Shown here one piece after another: positions 53,817 through 63,757 of a stretch of 64,000 nt of DNA. The position numbers and the translations under genes were made by a program. Location: NCBI RefSeq assembly GCF_000005505.3, contig NC_016135.3:7472613-7536612 (forward strand), given 5' to 3'. This DNA comes from Brachypodium distachyon. Lineage: Eukaryota > Streptophyta > Magnoliopsida > Poales > Poaceae. Position 1 is the first letter of the stretch; every line of letters starts with the position of its first letter. The notes beneath the pieces are model-generated. The model made no database searches. It was given only the letters and a program-made list of their open reading frames with translations, and had not been told where the DNA came from.

Positions 53817-55692
53817 CTGGGACGTGCTGGCACACCCCCTTTTAGGTTCGGCAGGGGCGTCAAGGATCGCTCCGGCGATCACCGGCGTGACCGATGGTGT
53901 ACGTAACCTGCAAAGTAATGTACCCAGAATACATGCAAGCTAAGGACACATGCACGCACGTTTTTAACCAGGTTCGGGCCACCCGGAGGTGTAAAACCCT
54001 ACGTCCTGCTTGTCTGAGCTGGTATTAATCACAAAACCAAGTGTTTACAGGTTGCTGGGTGGGTTCCCGGGCACTCTCTCCCTTTTTGCTAAGTGTTCCT
54101 TTCTACTCTCTGCTATCGCTAGGAGCTAGCTGTGAGCTGATCCAACTGAACCTAGCTCGAACTAACCAACCAAAGACCCAACGAACCCTTCGACCGTTGG
54201 CGGGGGTCCTGCTTTTATAGGCAAGGGGATACCGCAGGTGCCACAGTGCATGGATTACAAGTGGCGAGCAGGGAGGCTGGGCAACTCCCCCGATAGCCTC
54301 GAGGGTATCCCGATCTTTCGATGAGATACCTAATTATCGATTTGGTAGGAGGTGACGTTGACGATCCGACTACAACCTAGGAGGCAGCGCCTTAGCAATC
54401 GATACACCAACTCCAGAAGGTTATTGATCCTGCGGGGGCACGATCAACTTGACCACGAAGGTCTTTCTTCCTACAAGCAATCGGAGAACAAGCAAGAACA
54501 AGATGAAAAGCGATCTGAAATTGCGAATAGAAGATATGAAGGTTCACGAATCTGAATACTCAATATAGTTGGAGTCTTGATGACGGTAAAAAAGGTGGTC
54601 TAACCGACACACGCGATTACATGAAAGTAGCAAAGGCTAAACTTTATCTAATCAAAACCCAAGGCTCCATAGGGGGCTCATGGGGTATAAATAGGAGGGG
54701 AACTAGGTGGTTTTCGGCCAGGCCCTTAAGGGACTCCGAAACGGCCTAGGAATCCTCCTAAAACACAACGAAAACATCTAAAAATTGGCTGGACCCTATT
54801 ACATGGCCTTAGGCCCAATAAAGCAAGGTTATAACCCTCATCTTTGGCCCATAGATACCCATTGGAGGAGGAATCCTCCACTTGGCCGAAATCCCATTGA
54901 TGAAGAGGATGCGGCCTTCTTCTCATCTCTCGTTATGGTGGTTGCAATGTTCTGAAATCATCACTTGAGCTAGCTCCCGCCACCTTGCTGCCACCTCCAT
55001 GGTTTGCTGTCCAACGCTGATCCTTGAGGTCCAAGCTAGGTCCTTCATTCCTAAAACACATACAAGAACCCATCTTAGGCAGCAGCATATTCTCATTAAT
55101 ATTAAATGAAGTACCGAGGAACGAAAGTACCTGATAATTTAGTTGTCGTGCATGAGCTCTAGTAATTGGTCCATGTATCTCCGATACTTGAGGTGTAGGT
55201 GCTGTAGGGGCTATGGTTGTATCATTAGTGGGGATGTCCTCATGACCCCCTCGGTGCGCTGGTGGCATGCATGAGTGCCAACTCCTCAGCTAGGGGCCTA
55301 AGGCCTAAGAACTAGCCCTGGACAGCCACTTTTTACCTGACTAGACGGGCAACTTCCCTCCTGTCGGCTCATTAAATGCACCGTGTGCTCCACTCCTCGA
55401 CCTGGCGGAACTACGCACTCGATGCCTAACGCGCGCCCACGTGGCGCCGCTGCTCTGCCTTCTTGGCCCCGCCCTCATGACGGGAGCCTGCATCCGAGAA
55501 CCCCCCTTCCGGCAAGTGACTTCCCGGGAGGTTACCAGGCGGGAATATTCCCCGAAGCCCCCCTAGCCCTCCCGGGCTGGTGGCTTGCCGGGTAGCACGT
55601 TAACTGCTTCCCGGGATGATGCCATCCCGGGAACCTAGTGACGCGACCCACGCGTCGCGCAACGACGGTACCCCGGGTGCCACTGGTGCGAC
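53817..55692 (-). repeat. remaining part of the 3' LTR of element 3
   Basis: Aligns inversely with 51302-52298 once 54292-55245 is removed. It ends on the + strand GGTGCCACTGGTGCGACA. Confidence 0.88.
54292..55245 (-). mobile_element. inserted 954-bp fragment of another LTR element
   Basis: It interrupts the LTR of element 3 between two CCCCC runs (54287-54291 and 55246-55250), a possible target duplication. The minus strand from 55240 encodes DIPTNDTTIAPTAPTPQVSE followed by GPITRAHARQLNYQVLSFLG and ENMLLPKMGS. This is the C-terminal tail type found at the end of grass gypsy polyproteins. AT-rich, LTR-like sequence with a TATTTATA motif (about 54685) follows. It does not show TG...CA ends, so its nature (truncated element or repair filler) is uncertain. 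Confidence 0.5.
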
Positions 55693-56101
55693 AATAGCTC
55701 CCGGGCGTGGGCTGGCAACACCCGTTCTCGGACGAGTTTTCCCCTGGCCGGTTGCCGGGCTACGCCCCAACCGACGCGTGGGTCCCGACTCGGCTCGGGT
55801 CCGCGTCTGTTCGCTGCCCCTCGCATCTTGCCGTTACTGATGGAGTAGTGGGCGCGTGATTTCTGCCATAACCTCCCCCTTAAACTAGGATGTTAAGGCC
55901 ACTCTCCGCATTACTCCCTTGATTAGGAATTATCCCCGTGCACGCGCAGGGTGCGGAACCGGCCGTTACCAAACGGCCGGGTGCTATAAAGATTTTACTG
56001 CTGTCCCAAGGGGAAAAACACTTTGCCCCCACAACCTTCGTCTTCCACCTCCTTCACATCCTGCGCTCAAGTGTTCTTGCGAACCCCTGCCCGTACTCCC
56101 C
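55693..56101 (+). promoter_or_regulatory. antisense promoter and leader in Tat element 3
   Basis: Directly inside the minus-strand 3' LTR. TATA box CTATAAAG is at 55984-55991, with a leader of about 90 nt before the ATG at 56102. The same arrangement occurs in element 6 (TATA 42470, ATG 42594). Confidence 0.5.
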
Positions 56102-58283
56102 ATGGCACCTCCCACCACCAGAAGGGAAAAGAGGGGAAGGCCCCCGGGAGAGCAGCGGCTGGCCAGAGCGAGGCGGCAGCCAGAGCAGCCGCCGATAGAG
56201 ACCGGAAGAGGCGGGAGATGAGGGCTTCACTAGCCTTCTACCGGCCGGGCTACAACGGCGAAGCGCTGGCCAAGGTCCAGCACGCCGTCGCCTTCCAATT
56301 CAATGAGCACGGGAGACCCACATCTTCCCGGCGGGCGCCGAGCACCAAGACAATGACTTCCGGGTGTTCAGGCGCTTCCTCCTCACCGGGCTGGTGCCGC
56401 CATTCTCGCTGTTTCTCCACGTGCTGATGGAGTCGTACCAGCTGCGGGTGGCGCAGCTTCACCCCAGATCGCTGTTCCTCCTCGCCACCTTCCAATTCCT
56501 CTGCGAAGCGTTTGTGGGGGTGATGTCATCGGTGGCGTTGTTCCGTCACTATTTCTACTCCCGGATCGACAACGCGAAAGCGATGTCGTCGGGGGTGGTG
56601 TTCCGCGCCCGCGACCAGATGAAGTCCGAGTTCATCATCCGGTCGGGAAAGAAGATTGAGAAGGAGTGGCGGGGCAACTGGTGCTGGGTCCGAGTGGAAG
56701 ACCCCCAGGAGTTCATCCTCTCGCCCACGGAGCTGCCGCAACCCCACAGCGGCTGGCAGGACAGGTACCACCGCGACGTTGATCTCCTCCCCATCGTGGA
56801 GAAGATCAAGGCGCTGCGGCTAGCAGGGCTCACCGACGTGGACGTGGCGCGTACCTTCATCAACCGGCGCATTGCCCTGCTCCAACTGCGCTCCCGGCCC
56901 GCGTGGATGTACACGGGTCCCGGGGACAGGACACGCCTCCACCAGGATGGCGTGGATTTGGAAACCTCAAGGTGTGGGTGAGGGGAATCTCCAGCGAAAC
57001 CTTCAATCAACGAGGTTCCCGCCGGGGGCCTTTTCCCTCCATGCCGGCGTTGCGGCGCTCAATGACATCGTCACCGCCTTCCCACCCTACAACGAGTGGG
57101 GGTTGATGGACAATACCCCCACCCGGACCCCCCGCGCTCCCCTGCCAGCACCTCGCGGGAAGTAGGTGCTCAAGGAGAGCGGGGGCGAGTCGGAGATCAG
57201 CTGGCCCTCCCTCCAGTCCCTGGATGACGAGGCGGGCCAGGCTGCAGCGTCCCCGGAAGTCGTCCCTGTGGACGACGACGATGAGGACAGCAACGATGTG
57301 CCCCTGGTCGTTCGGAGATCAAGGACGTACGCAGCAGCTGCGGCTATCTCCTCGACGGCCGCGGCGGCATCTGCCCCCGTGGCGACATCCGCCCCGGCCG
57401 CGGACGCCAGCCTCGCGGCGGCGGCCACCTCAGGGGCACCCGTCGGTACTTCGGTGGCAACCACGCCCGCAAGGGTCGCCGGAGCCTCGCCGGCGACATC
57501 CGCCCCAGCGGCGGCTGCCAGCACCGCGGCGGCGGCCCCCTCAGGGGCGCCCGCCGGTACCTTGGCAGCGCACACGTCCGCGGGGGTCACCGGGGCCACG
57601 GCGGCGACATCCGCCCTAGCAGCGGCCGCCAGCACCGCGGTGGCAGCTGCCCCGGGGGCATCTGCCGATGCCTCGGCGGGGACCATCCGCGACCCGGCAA
57701 CGGTGTCAGTAGCAACATCTACCGGGGCCGCAGCGGCAGCCTTCCCGAGGTCGGCCCCTTACGCCGCGGCGGCTTCGTCATCGACTCCCGCGACGCCTAG
57801 GGTCGCTGCGACCCCGCGGGCACCCACAGTGCCGCCTGCTCGGGGGGTCTTCCGGGGCTTTGCGCTCTGACGCAACCCCCCGAGGACCGACTCGCCGGTG
57901 GGCGCCAGCAAGAGGGGGAGGAGTGACTCCCCGTCCGCCACGCCGAGCAAGAGGGCGCGCGCGGACGCCGGCGGCGCCGCTGACCTGACTGACACAGGGG
58001 CTAGGGGCGCCGTCATCGTGCCTGCCGAAGACCCAGCCCCAACGGGGGTGGGGCCGGCGACTGGTACGGCTCCTTCGCTCCTCCTTTGCTGCATTTTTCA
58101 GTTGTCAGTTAACCATACAATCGTACCTTCTTTTTCAGCAAGTGGCAGCTCGCCCGCGGCAAGCCTCTCAGAGGCTCCCGCCGGCACGGGTGAGGCGGGG
58201 GAAGCCCCCCTCGCAAGTCCATCTGCCTTGCAAGGTAACTTTAAAATTGAGGCAAAGGTACTTATCTTTATTCACAATAACTA
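56102..58283 (+). pseudogene. antisense ORF of Tat element 3 (plant 'putative gypsy-type transposon' domain)
   Basis: It lies on the strand opposite to gag-pol. The start is MAPPTTRREKRGRPPGEQ; an early frameshift restores RDRKRREMRASLAFYRPGYN. After another shift comes the conserved core RRFLLTGLVPPFSLFLHVLM, LRVAQLHPRSLFLLATFQFL-CEAF, WCWVRVEDP and VDVARTFINRRIALLQLRSR. This is the family annotated as Transposase_28/PF04195, known from antisense genes of Tat elements. Further shifts follow near 56930-57060. Then an acidic patch (DDDDEDSNDVPLVVRRSR), an Ala-rich tandem repeat, a TGA at 57868, and a Lys/Arg segment (PSKRARAD). A GT...AG intron-like stretch lies near 58104-58138. At least four breaks make it inactive; the function in intact elements is unknown. 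Confidence 0.7.
57382..57720 (+). repeat. 111-bp tandem repeat in the antisense ORF
   Basis: GCGACATCCGCCC recurs at 57382, 57493 and 57604, exactly 111 bp apart, with a degenerate fourth start (GCAACATCTACC) at 57712. Each unit encodes 37 Ala/Gly/Ser/Thr/Pro-rich residues (ATSAPAA...AGTL/VGTS...GATA/GASP). Confidence 0.85.
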
Positions 58284-58376
58284 GTGGTTTACACACGGGG
58301 GTTGCCCGGCTACACTAGTTCGAGAGGTATGCATCGGTGGCATCACCTGAGGGTCGGGCTCAACCACTTCATAGGT

Positions 58377-59396
58377 AGAACTTGCGCAGGTCCTCAATAT
58401 TCCAACTATTTTACACCGGCAAGCCGTCTTCGGTTTCCAGCCGGACAGCCCCCGGTCTGGTCACCTGCACTACCCTGAAGGGCCCCTCCCATTTCGGAGT
58501 CAACTTGTTCCCGGCCTTCGTTCCTTGTATCCGGCGCAGGACAAGGTCTCCGTTCTCGAGCCCCCGGGGACGAACTCGCTTGTCGTGATAACGACGGAGT
58601 CCCTGCTAGTAGCGCGCCGCTCGCATAGCAGCCCGGCATCGAAGCTCTTCGATGAAGTTTAGATCATCAACCCTTTGCTCGTGTTGGCTAGTGTTGCTGT
58701 ACGCGCGTACTCGGGGAGATCCATGCTTGAGCTCGAGGGGCAGCACTGCTTCTGCCCCGTAGACAAGGGCGAAAGGGGTTTCGCCCGTTGCCCGACTGGG
58801 TGTGGTCCTGATTGACCACAGCACGGGCTGGAGTTCTTCAACCCAGTGTTTCCCGTGGCCTTTGAGCTTGTCAAAGGTTCTCGTCTTGAGCCCCCGCAGC
58901 ACTTCTGCGTTAGCTCGCTCCGCCTGCCCGTTCCTCCTCGGGTGAGCAACGGACGCGAAGTGTAACTTGGTGCCCATGCTCTCGCAGTAAGCTTGGAACA
59001 CCGAGCTCATGAATTGCGTGCCATTGTCGGTGATGATGACGTTAGGCACACCAAACCAGCACACAATGTTCTTGAAAAACTTGATGGCCGCCTGGGCGGT
59101 CACCTTGCGCATTGGTTCCACTTCCACCCATTTGGAGAACCTGTCGATGGCCACGAACAGGTACTCGTAGCCACCGACTGCCCTTGGCAACTTGCCGACG
59201 ATGTCCAGCCCCCAGACCGCAAACGGCCAGGAGGCTGGGATGACATGCAAGGCCTGCGCCGGCTGGTTGCTTTCTTCGAGTGGAACTGGCATGCTTCGCA
59301 AGTCTTCACCAGCCGCTCCGTGTCGGCCAGGGCCGTGGGCCAGTAGAAACCGTGCCTAAACGCCTTGCCGGCTAAAGCCCGGGAGGTCACATGGTG
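58377..59396 (-). pseudogene. integrase of Tat element 3
   Basis: On the minus strand, TSRALAGKAFRHGFYWPTAL and CEACQFHSKKA lie in one frame to about 59270. After a shift the core follows: QALHVIPASWPFAVWGLDIV, FVAIDRFSKWVEVEPMRKV, IITDNGTQFMS and GQAERANAEVLRGLKT, with all of Asp, Asp, Glu present. A TAG at about 58607 (CAG to TAG) and a TAA near 58420 interrupt the C-terminal part (GDLVLRRIQGTKAGNKLTPK, WEGPFRVVQVTRPGAVRLE). The end is close to 58377. Damage is limited to a frameshift and nonsense changes. Confidence 0.9.
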
Positions 59397-60500
59397 TCAG
59401 CATGTGCCTCGATGTATCTCCTCCAACAGCGCGGGCCCTTCATCTTGCGGCACGCAGACGAGCTTGACCCCGTTTGCACGCCTGCGGTAGAGGTTTCCAT
59501 CCATCACAGTGTACATTTTGGCTTGCCGCGCTACTTGCTCCGTAACAACATCATCTTCCGGGAGAGCCTCCCCCTTCAAGTAGCGGGCGATTTCCACCGC
59601 CCACGGAGGGGTCTCCCTACCAACGCATGCCACTATGTCAGCGGCATGGACCCCTGCTGTTGCGGGGTTTCCTTCGGCTGCCGGAGGGGCGTCCCCGGCA
59701 ACTGGCTCGGGGGCGACTGAAGGAGCCACTTGCTTCTGGCAGAACACCCCCGCCGGGGGCTTTCGGCGCTCTGCTGCCATCTTGGACAGCTCGTCAGCCG
59801 TGAAGTTGTCCTTTCGCTTGACGTGCTCGAATCGCAAACCTTTGAACTTGCGTTCTAGCTTGCGGACTTCCTCCACGTACGGTGCCATCTGCGGGCAGTC
59901 GTAGTCCTTGTTCGCCTGGTTGATCACAAGCTGGGAGTCCCTGCAAACAACCGGGCGCTTGATGTCGAGTGCGATCGCTGCCCGTAACCCGGCGAGCAAA
60001 CCCTTGTACTCCGCCGTATTGTTGGTGGAGTTCGGGAAATCGAGCTGGACAGCGAACCTCAGCTGGTCCCCTGTCGGTGACTCGATGGCGACCCTGACGC
60101 CAGCTCCTTGGAGACTGAATGCGCTGTCGAAGTAGAGGACCCAGTGGTCTTCGTCCAGCTTGCCGGGCAGGCTGGTCTCTGGCTCATCGTCTTCCACGCT
60201 CGTCGATGTCCACTCCGCGACGAAGTTCGCCCAGGCCGCACTCTTGATGCTCTTGGAGTTGGCGAAGTGGAGGTCGCACTCCGACAGCTCCATCCTCCAT
60301 TCGGCCACCCTCCCGGTGGCTTCGCCGTTGGTGAGGGCTCGCTCAAGGCAGAACCTCGACACCACCGCATGGAAATAGTGGCGCAGCTTGCTGGACGCAA
60401 GGTGAATCCCCAAGAGGAGCTTCTGTATTTGCGGGTACCTTGTACGGGCATCGTGCAGCACTGTGCTGACAAAGTACACGGGATGCGCGGTGCTGGAGTT
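59397..60500 (-). pseudogene. RNase H plus archaeal-type RNase H of Tat element 3
   Basis: A 360-codon minus frame. YFVSTVLHDARTRYPQIQKL and AEWRMELSECDLHFANSKSI are the tail of the first RNase H. VLYFDSAFSLQGAGVRVAIE, NSTNNTAEYKGLLAGLRAA, CRDSQLVINQANKDYDCPQM and NFTADELSKMAAERRKPPAG form the second RNase H with its four acidic positions. A linker to integrase ends HRGTC with a TGA (TCA to TGA). The presence of two RNase H domains is diagnostic for the Tat group. A frameshift near 60490 separates it from the RT frame. Confidence 0.88.
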
Positions 60501-61264
60501 GCCGGCTCGGGGGTGGTCCCAGGTTCCGAGGTGGTTGTCGGGGGCCGTTCAGCCCCCTGCCCTGTTACCTCGGTCCCCGGAACATCTTCCTCCCTTTCGG
60601 CAACCAGCACCGAGCTGACCACCTGGTCAGTCGCTGCGAGGTAGAGTAGCAACGGCTCGCCCGGCTTGGGGGCGACGAGGACGGGAGGCGACTTCAGGTA
60701 CTGTTTCAGATCCTGGAATGCCGGCTCGGCCTCGGGGGTCCATTCTATCGGGCCCTTCTTCTTCATCACCTTGAAGAAAGGTAGGGCGTGTTCGCCCAGC
60801 CTTGAGATGAAGCGGCCCAGTGCGGCAACGCAGCCGTTGGGGCGCTGGACATCCTTCACCTTGCGGGGAGCCTCCATCTCCTCGATAGCCTCTATCTTCT
60901 GTGGGTTGGCTTGTATCCCCCTGTGCGAAACTAAGAAACCCAGAAGCTGGCCCGAGTCCACACCAAAGGTGCATTTCTCGGGGTTCAGCTTGAGTTTGAT
61001 CCTGCGGAGGTCATCAATCAGCGAGTCCCCGCGCTTCGATTTGATGACGATGTCCTCCATGTAGGCCTTCACGTTCCGGCCTAGCTGGGGTCCCAAACAT
61101 TCGCGCAGCGCGCGCTGAAATGTTGAGCCCGCGTTCTTCAACCCGAAAGGCATGCATGTATAACAGTAGCATCCAACCGGGGTGATGAACGCTTTTTTCT
61201 CTTCGTCTTCGACCGCCATCTTAATTTGATGGTAGCCAGAAAAAGCATCCAAAAAACTCAGCAA
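60501..61264 (-). pseudogene. C-terminal reverse transcriptase of Tat element 3
   Basis: On the minus strand: LLSFLDAFSGYHQIKMAVED, AFITPVGCYCYTCMPFGLKN-AGSTFQRA, the catalytic box YMEDIVIKS (the first Asp of the usual Y-x-DD is Glu), LNPEKCTFGVDSGQLLGFLV, and FISRLGEHALPFFKVMKKKG. It then enters RNase H (LLLYLAATDQVVSSVLVAE). Everything upstream of LLSFLD is missing at the 61265 breakpoint. Confidence 0.88.
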
Positions 61265-61870
61265 GTCACATCAGCGGTGGAATCAACATCTACAAAGGGA
61301 TGGAGAAGACTCAGTTCGAAATGAACGAGGTCGATCCCCAGCTAACAACGCAGATCGCGCCTTCGGGAGACGAAGGAAACGAAAGGATCGCACGCATGAA
61401 GAATTAGCCTCGCCTGATTTCATCGCAGCCACTTCCCACTCGGAGGGTGACCGCAGTGGTGAAATCCGCGAGTCTAAACCTCAGTGGCGACGCAGGGAAG
61501 GGCAACCTACGCTCTCTCAGCAGTTGATGGCTTCTTGCCCGTTCCACGTCTACAAAGACGAACAGGGCAACATCAAGCCTAGCCATCCCTTGAAGAAGTG
61601 CAGACGATTCAAGGAGTTACACCACGAGCTCACCAGAGCGCAATAGACAAACTCTCAAATGAGTCATTCCCATCACCCCGGCAATAGGGCCGTCATGACG
61701 ACATCAGCGACTCCGATCATGGGAGCCTCATCGGCTCACATACTACAGGCTAACCTGGTCGAGGTAATGAACCACTCTTCAGGGCAAACACTTGCTGCTG
61801 TCGAGTCGTATCCATCACAAGCAGGCCACGTCTGCATGATTCAGAAGAGCAGGCCAACGAACAGGGTCTA
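61265..61870 (+). pseudogene. gag-like fragments of unassigned gypsy element
   Basis: The + strand has QQLMASCPFHVYKDEQGNIK-PSHPLKKCRRFKELHHELT (61516-61640), a CPFH...KKCRRF zinc-finger-like segment of the type seen in Tat gag. A stop follows, then MSHSHHPGNRAVMTTSATPI and GHVCMIQKSRPTNRV. It could be the rest of element 7, whose gag is cut at 41386, or of element 6. No target duplication was found that would decide this. Confidence 0.4.
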
Positions 61871-61884
61871 GAAGGGTTTGTCAG

Positions 61885-62152
61885 CCCAAGGCTAAAGGAG
61901 GGTTGGGAGTGGTAAATCTTCAACGACAATATGAGGGTCTTCTTCTCAAGCAATTACATAAATTCTATAACAGAACCTCCACTCCTTGGGTACAGCTTAT
62001 TTGATCTTCGTACTATCATTGGATCGTTCCGCATGCGACTCAGCTATGTGGCTCTGTTTGGTGGAAAGATATTATGAAGTTAGTGGATCAGTTTCTTGAC
62101 ATCTCCTCGGTGTTGGTTGGTTCTGGTCAATCGGCTCTTTTCTGGCATGTGG
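61885..62152 (+). pseudogene. L1-type LINE ORF2 C-terminal fragment
   Basis: The + strand reads GVVNLQRQYEGLLLKQLHKF-YNRTSTPWVQLI, then a stop, then GSVWWKDIMKLVDQFLDISS and VLVGSGQSALFWH. This is the zf-RVT-adjacent region of plant L1 ORF2 (GLGVxNL, LLLKxLHKF, WW+D, G+SxLFW). It is cut on the right at 62153 by the end of element 8. Confidence 0.75.
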
Positions 62153-62355
62153 TGACCCAGACCCGTAGGGGTCCGAATCTCTGTGTATTCTGTACTAGTC
62201 TCTGGATCAATAGCTAGTACACACAGTTCCAAGATGAATATCACAACTCACATCTTTATTACATCGTTTGCAACAAGTAGAATCCAGAGTATTAACTTAT
62301 TACAAACAGAAGATCCAAGTAGAAAATAAAATAGAGTCCACCAATGCCACATGCT
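62153..62355 (-). repeat. terminal part of the 3' LTR of element 8
   Basis: Minus strand: CATCTTGGAACTGTGTGTAC, the stem-loop (62192-62220), then ACAGAGATTCGGACCCC to GGGTCTGGGTCA. An 11-bp direct repeat, ATCCAGAGTAT (62282-62292 and 62357-62367), brackets the junction with gag. Confidence 0.7.
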
Positions 62356-63519
62356 TATCCAGAGTATGACTGCGGGGTTGGAGTTGATAGGAAACGTACC
62401 AACTATGACATCAGGCGCTTCATAAGCTTCTTCTGCCGAGACATGATTCAGCTTGGCCTTCACGAAGGGGTTGGGCTTCTTATCTTCCTGGTCCTTGCGT
62501 CCATGCTGCTTCTCAGGACCATGAGATGAATACTGCCCCATATTGTGGCAATTGTAGCATTCCACTTGACTAATGTCTCTCTTTTCAGGAACCGACCCAC
62601 TCCTATGGTGACGGTGTCCATTATGGTTGTTGCTGACATTGCCACCATGATTGTTCCCACGATGCTGACTCCTATGGCCTTGGATCTGATGCTGGTTCTA
62701 GTGGTGGCGCTTCTGGTCATGGAACCTCCCAGAAGATGAACTAGTGTGATGGTGCCTTGGAGGTGATGATGTGCGTGGCTCGCTGTGTTGCCTTGCATCC
62801 AACCCGTGGTGGTTTCCCTTCCTCTTGCGCCTGTCGATTTCCTTCTGTTTGCCCTCAAGGCGAATTGCCTTGTCAATCAACCCCTGACAGGTGTCAAAAT
62901 CTGCAGAAGTGAGGTGCAGACTGAGCTCATCGTTCAATCCTTCCAGGAACCTCTCTTGTCGGTCTGCATCGGTGGCAACATCTCTTGGTGAATAACGTGC
63001 CAATCTGTTGAACCTCTCAAGATATTCCTTGACACTCATGGAGCCCTGCCGCAGAGAGCAAAACTCCCTCCTCATGAGACCCATGATACCAGCTGGAATG
63101 TGGGCAATGCGGAGAGCTGCGGTGAACTCTTCCCAAGTAACATCCTCAGGATGTCCAATCTTGAAGTTATCCCACCAAGCTGCAGCGGATCCTTCAAGCT
63201 GGTGAGAGGCATACAACACCTTCTCCGCGTCAGTGCACTGGATGGTGTTGAGCTTCAAGTTGATAGTGCGGAGCCAATCATCTGCATCAATCGGTTCCGC
63301 TAAGCTTGAAAACGTGGGAGGATGGAGGCGCAGGAACCTCGTGAGACGGTCAACTGGTGGTGGTGGTGGTGGGTTGTTGTTGTTGTTGTTTTGGTTCAGG
63401 TTATGAGTCAAAAGATTCACAAGCTGAGTTTGAGCCTGAAGGAACTCGGTGAACCCAGGTATGTTCCCTCCATTGTTGCCAGTGTTGCTGTTGGAACCCC
63501 TGGTGTTGCGGTTGGCCAT
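62356..63519 (-). pseudogene. gag of element 8
   Basis: It starts MANRNTRGSNSNTGNNGGN (ATG at 63519). A Pro run and VDRLTRFLRLHPPTF follow, then IDADDWLRTINLKLNTIQCT, SHQLEGSAAAWWDNF, EEFTAALRIAHIP, YLERFNRLARYSPRDVATD and LNDELSLHLTSADFDTCQG, all in one open frame to an in-frame TAG at 62698. Beyond it, in the same frame, come a His/Asn-rich linker and a knuckle CYNCHNMGQYSSHG. There the zinc-binding His and last Cys are lost (canonical CxxCxxxxHxxxxC). It is homologous to the gag of elements 1 and 2 but clearly diverged. Confidence 0.9.
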
Positions 63520-63757
63520 CTGACTGAAAAGAAGAGAGTCAAGAGAGATGGGGCTAAGAGAATTAAGTCTACCCTTATGCATGGCCGCATGAAAAAAACC
63601 CAAATAAAACTCAACCTCAACTTTATTAAACTAATGAGAAGACTAAAGCAAGTTCACTCATAGCATAAGTCTACCAATCACACGTCGATTGGTCAGCATC
63701 TAACACGAAATTTTTATTAAGCCGAAGCTGTCGATGGAGGACTCTAAGGGAATGACT

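Larger units (their letters stand above)
42683..61264 (-). mobile_element. element 3: Tat-lineage gypsy retrotransposon, 5' truncated, heavily nested
   Basis: Read on the minus strand: partial RT at 61264, RNase H, a second (archaeal-type) RNase H, integrase, then the antisense ORF region, then the 3' LTR. The LTR begins at 55692 and ends at 42683, being split by the nested solo LTRs at 42707-53811 and the fragment 54292-55245. LTR ends TGTCATCGCACGG and GGTGCCACTGGTGCGACA (+ strand) match the LTRs of element 4. The 5' LTR, primer site, gag and protease are lost at a breakpoint near 61265. Dual RNase H plus an antisense ORF assign it to the Tat group. Confidence 0.85.

Noticed and set aside
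58284..58588. Short + strand ORFs 3' of the antisense gene
   Set aside because: They are antisense shadows of the integrase C-terminus (WEGPFRVVQV region) on the minus strand.
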